Of a stretch of DNA of 26,745 nt, positions 1 to 22,900 are shown piece after piece. Source of the DNA: Pleurobrachia bachei (lineage: Eukaryota; Ctenophora; Tentaculata; Cydippida; Pleurobrachiidae); the NCBI GenBank assembly GCA_000695325.1, contig AVPN01000763.1:11281-38025 (forward strand), in the 5' to 3' direction. Under the pieces are notes generated by a model. The model saw only the letters and a list, made by a program, of their open reading frames with translations. It did no database searches and had not been told where the DNA came from. Every line of letters begins with the position of its first letter. Positions within the stretch are counted from its first letter, which is position 1. A program made the position numbers and the translations under genes.

Positions 1-791
1 ATTTCTGTACCTTATCTGGAACTGGAGATATGATTGATTATGTATTCCCCCCCAGCGCGGTATTCCCTCCAGGCCCTTTATAAAAGGGCCTGTAGCATAT
101 GCCAAGGAGTTTTTTGAAACGAGGTTGCGGGGATTTTTTTGAATTTTCATCGCCCGACTCAAAATAATTAAGCAGCGTTGTTTGTCTGTTTTGTCGCGCG
201 TTACATTCATAGCGTTGTAAATTTCTTGCTTTTGCGACACGCGCTATAAAGTTTTAATTTGGACAGCTCCAGAAAATTCAAAATTTAAATTTTTTAAAAA
301 TTCTTAAAGTTCTTAAAAGTTTTCAAAGATTTTCGAATAAATCTCCCGTTTTTGGCATATGAGACAGCTCTTTAAGACGTTTATCGAATTCGCAGGTTAG
401 CTTTAGCGGGAGACCTCACATTTTTGGCCCGCACAGGCAAAGTTAAAATCTGGGTACTTTCCATTGCTAACAATTCATCGATTTTGGAGGCCTGCACTTT
501 AGGGTTTTGTTTGAGGTTATCGGTTAGTGCTTTCGATTATCTACCAAATACCACTTTTGACCAGGTTTGCCCCTCACTTTTGTCGCCAATAGTCAAACAA
601 AACAATTTTTTTTTCGATGTATGGTAAATTAGGTGGCTAGATCCTGCTCACAAAAATTTATTGGGCACTGTTCAGTGCTGTAATTAGTCGCGTGGCTTCT
701 TTTAATGATTTTATAGTTGGGTAAAATACATATAATTATAGTTGTGCAACAGCAAATATATCCCGTTCTCTAACACCACTCCCCTCCTAGC
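1..791. other. intergenic, no gene supported
   Basis: This AT-rich upstream stretch has no ORF with an ATG start and recognisable protein. It contains a perfect 9-bp-arm hairpin at 71-91 whose centre reads TATAAA, a second CTATAAAG at about 244-251, and an A/T-rich tract at about 278-330. It probably includes the promoter and 5' UTR of the gene starting at 792, but I cannot place the transcription start. Confidence 0.5.
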
Positions 792-1859
792 ATGCGTCGG
801 TCCCAATCGAAGCGGGTAAGCTTCCACCAGGAGGTCACCGTAAAGGAATTCATAAAACGAAACAACAACAGTTCCCTCGAATCCTTCGATTCTCCTGATC
901 TCTACAGAGCTCCCATTAACGAAACAGCCGAGAGTGAAGACATGGATATAACCAGCTGTACCCCACCAGAACAATCATTTCGCGGCGGCGAGAGAACTAT
1001 CATGGACGAAGTTGACATGGACATAACTTCCACATCGTCAAACAATGACGTGGGAGAGCTGACTATGATGGTGAATGCTGATCTAGCTGGTGTTGCTGAT
1101 GAATGCCCTGATCTGACGGTTTATAATCCCACAAACATTGGAGGAGGGAAAGGAGGTCGTGTAGATGAAGATACGATTGATAACATGATACATCATACAG
1201 GGTGGAGTATTGATAATCTGAACAGGATTGTCAATGGTAATCTAGAAACAACCTCAACAGGAAATACTACAGTTGATGAAACATCATTTGTCCGTCGTAG
1301 CACCCGTCGGGTTAATAAAAGTGCTAATGACAGTTTAGTGATGAAAACTCCTGTGGTAACTTTGACCAGGTCACGAAAAACAAGGAATTCTCGGTCTGCC
1401 AGTAAACCTGCCAATACTAGCTCAACCAGTAAATCCAACCTCAAACAGAAACTCCCAACAGCTACACAATCTCAATTAGCCCAACTTGGGGCGTTCAACA
1501 TTTCAGACGCGTCTGCTCTGGCCGAATTTTCCGATATTGACCTACTTGAAAACCTGACTGAGAAAAATATGACAGTTAACACGAGTGGTATGACATCGTT
1601 TGCTGCGTCGGAGAGAAGTTTGGTTACAGAGAGTGAACCTCCCACCCCAGTCCAGGGTCGGTCAGAGAAGAGGGAACGGTTGGAGAGATTGGCGAGAGAG
1701 AATGAGGAAAGAAAGGAGAAAAACAATCGGTTGTGTGAGATTATTTTGGAGAAATATCGGAACACTCAACATCCGTTTGTGAGTAAGTGTGTTGAGACTG
1801 TTGTGAGATCGGAGAGAGATTGGGACAAGAGATTTGCTGAGTTCTCCTCTTTCGGCTAG
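792..1859 (+). CDS. PP1-docking, MELT-motif protein, possibly KNL1/Spc105-like kinetochore scaffold
   Basis: A single uninterrupted ATG-to-TAG frame gives 355 residues. Seen: a basic N-terminus with RVSF at residues 8-11, followed by HQEVTVKEF; MDIT at 51-54 and again at 76-79, both after acidic residues, with GELT at 88-91; a Ser/Thr/Asn-rich, probably disordered middle with basic RRSTRRV (169-174) and TRSRKTRNSR segments; a PPTP at 283-286; and a highly charged predicted helix or coiled coil at about 291-322. Known: in KNL1/Spc105, RVSF recruits protein phosphatase 1, and M-[D/E]-[I/L/M]-[S/T] motifs are Mps1 targets that bind Bub3-Bub1. Inferred: a kinetochore or chromatin PP1-binding protein. 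The usual C-terminal RWD domains of KNL1 and its great length are missing, so this could be a truncated paralogue or another PP1 regulator. The coding call is stronger than the functional call. It converges with the SEC14-like gene. Confidence 0.6.
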   Translation: MRRSQSKRVSFHQEVTVKEFIKRNNNSSLESFDSPDLYRAPINETAESEDMDITSCTPPEQSFRGGERTIMDEVDMDITSTSSNNDVGELTMMVNADLAGVADECPDLTVYNPTNIGGGKGGRVDEDTIDNMIHHTGWSIDNLNRIVNGNLETTSTGNTTVDETSFVRRSTRRVNKSANDSLVMKTPVVTLTRSRKTRNSRSASKPANTSSTSKSNLKQKLPTATQSQLAQLGAFNISDASALAEFSDIDLLENLTEKNMTVNTSGMTSFAASERSLVTESEPPTPVQGRSEKRERLERLARENEERKEKNNRLCEIILEKYRNTQHPFVSKCVETVVRSERDWDKRFAEFSSFG

Positions 1860-2203
1860 GTGATCTGAAGAAAATTGAAATCCAAAATATTGTAACTATC
1901 CGCCTGGTAACCAAGTTGATAAAAGATATGCTATAGCACGACAAGCTTTGTAACCTATTATCATTGCCAATTCCATTACGTTCATTTTGTTAGATCCGCC
2001 TGTTTATTTTGGATCATCCCCTCCCGCCCTGTAATGACACTGTCAATCAGCAGCGGCCGCCGCACGTCTCCATCACAGAGGAGGTGGCGCGGAGACGCGC
2101 ACAGAGTTACACTCAAGTTGTTTACCCACTCTCTTGAGCAGCGCTGACAAGGATTCATGTATTATATCGAATCACCTTTTACTCCCAATATTGATTGACC
2201 GTA
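1860..2203. other. convergent intergenic spacer / 3' flanks
   Basis: This short spacer follows the 792-1859 gene, before the first tandem duplication. No ORF is supported. A GC-rich island at about 2050-2105, containing GCGGCCGC and an inverted GTCTCC/GGAGAC pair, stands out from AT-rich surroundings. I see no unambiguous AATAAA for the plus-strand gene. Confidence 0.45.
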
Positions 2204-2714
2204 GAGTTGGACACATAAAACACAAGTAATTCATTGCTAAAAGACACATTTACATTTCATGCACCAAACAACGAACATACCATCAAATGATAATTCTCTC
2301 ATCAAATGTTCAAAATATCTTAAAATATCTGTTTTATTCACATATTCCTTCACGTATGTGCGTGTATGTACAAAAAAGCCGGTTCTCTATCTCTTTTTAC
2401 CACTTGTATTCGATATATGAGTGGTGGCCACGCAACAAACAATTTTAAAATACACTTCAACAACTAAAACACCACATTTCCCGTGTTCTATGGCTTGGGG
2501 CTGAAAGAATCATGGGACTATCTCCAAATAATCTTCATTTTAAAACTACTTCCCACTCTGAAACTCTCCCTGGACACATGCAACCTTTGTTTATCACATA
2601 TCACCATACTTTCTAGTCCGCACCCGATCCTTCTTTCACTCTCAGAGAATTGAATGACTGTCCAACTCTTAGTCCTCATATTAATGGCGCACAGTGAGCC
2701 ACACAATGTTCTCT

Positions 2715-17706
<14,992 letters not shown>

Positions 17707-18073
17707 CGTTCTGTTTCTGACTGTTTCTTCACTACACTTCTGACTTCTATCACTATCTTTGGTTAACCATGCTACATTCCTTAACACCGCCTATACCCTG
17801 ACATAGCACGATATACATTTTGTCATGAAAATTTGCTAGTGGACTTTTCTACCGACGAGGACTGAGAAGCCTCCACAGAGGAGGCTACTGACTGTCCCAG
17901 CAAAAATCAATTTTATCGAAATTTTGAAATCGGAAAAATCACTGTCAACTATCATGACGCTGTTGTAGGTAGACGCATTTATATAAACCAGGCCACAACA
18001 CGTTCGCCACACACTCGTTCCCCGGCACACAGCTGCAGTTTTTTTTTCTATGACCAAATTTTTTGAAAAGCCA

Positions 18074-18109
18074 AAACTTTTTGGACTTCAAAAGAAACTT
18101 AAAATTTGC
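18074..18109. repeat. 36-bp dispersed direct repeat, copy 1
   Basis: Begins AAACTTTTTGGACTTC and ends AAAATTTGC. Identical to 19223-19258, 1149 bp away. In both places a CG-rich patch follows within 60 bp. Perhaps a fragment of an interspersed element. Confidence 0.85.
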
Positions 18110-19222
18110 AGTAGGGTTATCGGCGAAAACGGGCCTCAAGTGTAACCAATTTTTGACGGCGCGCGCGGTAATAAGGGAAAGTACACGCCGCGCCGTGTAT
18201 TAAACAGCGCGCACAGATAGGACTACAAGTATCACGAGATATCGCGTTGGATGAACTTTGTAATGCATTGACCAATCACATCATAATTGATAGTGTGCGC
18301 TGATACATTTCGGCGTTTTTCAGTACCCAAATCGTGTAAAACTTAACCAGGCCACGTTGTCTGAATAATTATTGTCTTTTGCTTATTTCCTCCTAGCTTC
18401 CTTATTTCCAAGATATACCTAAATATGGACCGTCAAACTAGTTCTGACCTGTTGCCGTGTTGTCGATAATAGTAATACATTTCTTCAGATATGAGTATGA
18501 AGTATCGAGCATCCAGATGTTGTAATCCATCCCTACAAGTATTTAATTGCGACTTGACATCAATTATTACACCGAATATGAATACAATTGACTAAGCCTT
18601 GTCCGCCTGTTGGTACGTGTACTCTTATTATTTTTACTTTAAGGGTATACTTCCGATTTCACAACTCGAGTCGAATGCATACTATATATAGATCCAACAA
18701 TTATTAATAATAGATCCAATTATTAAGAGTAGATCCAACAATTGCCACTCGTCTAGAGCCGTGGGGGACCAGCAATTAAAATTATATTCCCGATCCATGA
18801 TCAAACATTCATCAACTTGTTTTATACAGGTTAGCGTTGAGGATGATAGCTGGAACAGCCATTTACTCTGCTTCGATTAAGTGGACCGGATCAAATGTAA
18901 AACGAATTGATGATGTTGGGTGTTATCTACCTACCACATCCTACCCCGAAGAGGTTAGTAGAGCATTTGACAGCGGGATACATTGCATCTAGGGGATTGC
19001 CCGATGTGCCAAACAAGGGCCTCTTCGGTAACAGGGAAATTACCCGATATCCAAATCCAATAGTTTAGTACAAATATTGAAATTAAATCTTTCAGAGAAA
19101 GAACATGAGGTCACGTTAGAAGATATATGCCAGTTTTCAGTCTCAATAATGCACAAAACGGTGAATGATTATTTGCTATCATCATCCGGAACGGGAACAG
19201 GTCAGGGGTCGTAACGGCGCCC

Positions 19223-19258
19223 AAACTTTTTGGACTTCAAAAGAAACTTAAAATTTGC
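19223..19258. repeat. 36-bp dispersed direct repeat, copy 2
   Basis: Perfect match to 18074-18109, followed here by TTGGAATTTTGCGCGCGCG. The flanks otherwise differ, so this is not part of a longer simple duplication. Confidence 0.85.
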
Positions 19259-19368
19259 TTGGAATTTTGCGCGCGCGTAACGAGAAGTTTGCTGCGCGGC
19301 ACCTCTTTTGCAGCGTTCTTTACAAAATACCCGTCTTTCCATTCCTCTTTTCCCCAGCACCAACAAAA

Positions 19369-19542
19369 TAGTGGGAGCGCTTAGATCATGCACGTGCTAA
19401 AACAAGTAAAACACATCATATGCGACAAGGTAAAAACGGTAACCAGAGGTGGCGCGCGACTTTTGGCGGCAAATGATCTAAGCGCTCCTACTAAAACAAG
19501 TAAAACACATCATATGCGACAAGGTAAAAACGGTAACCAGAG
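19369..19542. repeat. composite repeat: 21-bp inverted arms plus 52-bp direct repeat
   Basis: Inverted arms 19369-19389 and 19473-19493 pair over 21 bp with one mismatch (core GGAGCGCTTAGATCAT). A perfect 52-bp direct repeat, starting CTAAAACAAGTAAAACAC and ending GGTAACCAGAG, lies at 19397-19448 and 19491-19542 with period 94. The architecture resembles a small non-autonomous transposon or a duplicated fold-back. Confidence 0.88.
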
Positions 19543-19840
19543 TGTGTTCAACATGTCAAAAACCTCATAATCTTAGGAGTAATTCAAACTCTGTGTTACT
19601 CTCATAATAAATGAGAGAGAGACCCCCGTAATCAACTCGCGTGTAAAAGAGAGAAAGGAAAATAATTTAACACCACACACAAGTGTGTGGCTAGTCCACT
19701 GGACAAGTGTGTTCATGACACATGCTGTAGACTGTGTCCCGAGTCAGTTTGCCCGTACCATAGAGTATGGAGCAGGGGTGAGGCCCTGGAACCATGGTAA
19801 CGAGGGCCTGATCGAGGGATGGGGTATGGGGGCGTGGGGG

Positions 19841-19926
19841 CTACTCTTTGGTATCGGTAGCGGGTTCAACTTCTTCTTTGATAAAGAATTCAACGGTTTC
19901 CTCAACAAACTCCTCCTCGACTGAAT
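19841..19926 (-). CDS. EIF3B: eIF3b exon 13 (C-terminus, stop)
   Basis: [20 protein letters not shown] then EPATDTKE and TAG, matching the human WEEETIEFFVTEEIIP tail that binds eIF3i. Acceptor CTCTCCATAG. Confidence 0.94.
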
Positions 19927-22900
19927 CTATGGAGAGAGTTGGGAGGTTAGATAAGAGGGAATCTAGAGGTTGTTAAACTTAGATTTATCTAGAAGGAAGG
20001 CGGACAGAAACAGTAAAGTTCGAGCCATGGTGTTTTTGAGAGAAAGAAAAGGCCACAACATGTCAAGTTGCAGGACTGGTGCTATGCCAAAAAAGGGGTA
20101 ATAATAATGAGCGAGCCCTAACTATTCAATTACCTGATCGGATCTCCTCGTACTGCAGGCACAGTGCTTTGAGTTCCTGGTCCTTGCGTTTCCTGTATGC
20201 CATGTACTCATCATACACACGTCTTCGTTTCTCAATGAGCTCCTACAGGGAGAGAGGCAGTTGTCAGTGAGGTAAGAGGTTTGGGAATAACAAATATCTT
20301 CTCACATCCATAGCAGGGGGCCCCCCGCAATATCGTTTTGTTATATTTCATTTTGTGGCAATAACTGACCTTGGATGCCTTGGATTTGGATAGTTTATCC
20401 TTGATCTCAAAGTCCCGAGCGTAAGATTTCATGTTCTTCTTGATCTCCTTGAGATGTGCATCCGTAAGTAGAGAGGGAGGTCGGGGTCTCCACTGGAACT
20501 GGACGAACCCTTCCAGGGATGTCTCGTACAGTTTTGTACCTGTGAAGAGGGAGTTGCTTATAACACGTCACGTGGTGCCCAATTATGGAGTGTGCCACGT
20601 GATGTCTAAATATGGTGTGTGCCGGGTGTGTGCCACGTGATGCATAAATATGGAGTTTGCCACGTGATGCCCAAATATGGAGTGTGCCACGCAATGCCTA
20701 GATATGGAGTGTGCCACACTGCCACGTGATGCCCTAATATATGGAGTTTGCCACGTGATGCCCAAATATGGAGTGTGCCACGTGATGCCCAAATATGGTA
20801 ATTGTTCAAACTTCAAACCTTGGAAGCTCCACATGAAGTAGCCATTCTCAACAGAGTGTCCACCATACGAGTTAGAGCTGCACACATATCGGCCGGTGGG
20901 ATCCCAAGCCAAGTGCGTCACCTAGAATCATGTTTGGTATTTGAAAATTATTTTCAACTAAATCATACCGGTTTTGGGGTCTTTCACAATACCCTGTTCT
21001 AACTCTATGAGATAGGGACGAGCAAAGCAAACATTACCCTCTCTCTATTATCTCTATTTCTCACCATGAAATGTTCTCCAGCCTCCATCATGGTCGGGGT
21101 ATCACTTCCAATGTCCCAGAACTCAAGCACCCCATCGAACGCAAAGTTATTGAGGCCAGCCAGTACACAATATTGACCCAGAGGGCTCCATTTTATCGTG
21201 TTGCATTTCTTGTTCATCAGAGTCTTCCCGATCTGAGCGATCTTCTCGCCAATTCGGTAGAAGGAGACATCAGTTCGGCCCTGGTCACCCTGAATCAGAG
21301 CAAAACGAGGTCCCTTGGGATCCCATGAGAGCGACAACACCTTGCCTGAAGAATGATGATTTAAACAACTGCTGGGTAGAGTTTAAAAAATCCTAACTTT
21401 TTGGTCTGAAACCCCTAGAACACTTAAAAAACTCTAGTTTCTTACTTTTGATTTCAAAGTTTTCAACAGGAACGTCCTTCTCCCTCAGCCTGAAGATCTC
21501 AAACACGTTCTCAGACTCCCTGTTCTTCATGATCCTGTCGACTTTCACCGCCAGATAATTCCCTGAATTCTGCCAGAATATCTCAATATTTGTCACATTG
21601 AAGAGATTCTTGGAGGCGATTGGTTCACAACTTGGGAGGGCCATGATTGTTACACGAGCAGGAATGTCCTTGTTCTCACTCTGCCAGTATGCAATCCAGT
21701 TCTCACAAGGGCACCAGACAAAATCCCTGGGGAAGTTGCGTGTGTTGTGAAATAGAACTCTATTTAGTTTCATTTTAACCTTTTCCAAGGCCAAGGTTGA
21801 AATTTAAAAAATTTGCATAGTTGAATCATGGCTATTGTGACTAACCTGATATTTTGAACGTTCAGTTTCTTGTTTAGTAGTTTCATTGAAGGGGTAGTGT
21901 AGATTGACAGGTTATCCCCGGTAATGGTAGCAAAATATTGACCATCGTGACTCCACCTGAGAGAGAAAGACGGGTTAGTGTTAGGTTGTAGGGTGATTTA
22001 GAGACCACCTCGATGAGAAGTTAACCTACAGAAAAAGAGCAAACTGTGAAACAGATTTCATTTGAGTGTGAAAAGTTCCAAACACAGGAAGTCGGGGACT
22101 TTTCCATTGCGAAAGCGCGGTGGGGAGTGGTAAAAGTCATCGGCCGCGCGAAATTTGGCGGTCATTTTCTTGCAAGTGCGTTTTCGCGCGCTACGTGAAT
22201 GACCTCACACCGAAGTTGGGGCCGCACCAGCGGGCTTCAAGGAATTGAAAGGGGGGGGGGGCATAAAGGGGGGGGGGCATTAGCAGAGCATCCGAGATTG
22301 TTTTGTTTAAGCTAGTGTACCATTTCTAACAGGTGTACGTTAAACTTTTAATGGACTGGCATCAGGTAAAATAACCAGTCACACCACAAGCACATTAACA
22401 GTGAACCCTCCTGATCTGTAAAGTGTGAGTGGCATAGTCCCTTCCCCGTTTGGCATTTATTAAAACTTACTTGAAGTAGGGCCAGTAGTTGAGGACGGGG
22501 AGAGTAAAGGCTCGTCGGTTTGTTTCAGATCGCGTCTCCCAGATAATAAGATTTTGGGGGTCCTCGGGTGAAAGGGGCTGCTTGCTGTATGTTACAAAGT
22601 ACCTGTTGAGAGGAGGGGAATTTTATTGCATTGACCGTTATTGTAAGATGAAACTAACCAATAATTAAATCATAGAGCAGTGTAACAGGTGTAACTATTT
22701 CCCGAAAATATATCCTCGGAATACACTCCAAAACTTCACAAAAGGTCGGCCATCCCAAACTTACCTTTCACAAGGCGAGAACTGGAAATAAGACACCTGG
22801 GGATGGATAAACCTAGCGACCCGTTTAAAGTTGGGACCACCCCAAAGGGCGATTCCCTGCTTGTGGCAGGTGGAGAGATAGGAACCCTTGGGTGAAAACT

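Larger units (their letters stand above)
17707..19840. other. intergenic region between SEC14L 5' end and eIF3b 3' end
   Basis: The 2.1-kb spacer should contain the SEC14L promoter and the eIF3b 3' UTR. No ORF here has convincing homology. It carries a 36-bp direct repeat (18074-18109 and 19223-19258), CG-rich patches such as GGCGCGCGCGG at about 18157-18167 and GCGCGCGCG near 19270, and the composite repeat at 19369-19542. Confidence 0.6.

Noticed and set aside
18074-19258. LTR retrotransposon bounded by the 36-bp repeats
   Set aside because: The repeats are too short for LTRs, and the interval has no reverse transcriptase, primer-binding site or polypurine tract.
20567-20809. CRISPR-like array
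   Set aside because: The units are contiguous and degenerate with no unique spacers, and the context is a eukaryotic intron.
20583-20921. Extension of the eIF3b propeller exon into WHTPYLGIT-type repeats
   Set aside because: The open frame simply reads through the intronic minisatellite. Homology and phase require the exon to end at 20819 and resume at 20539.
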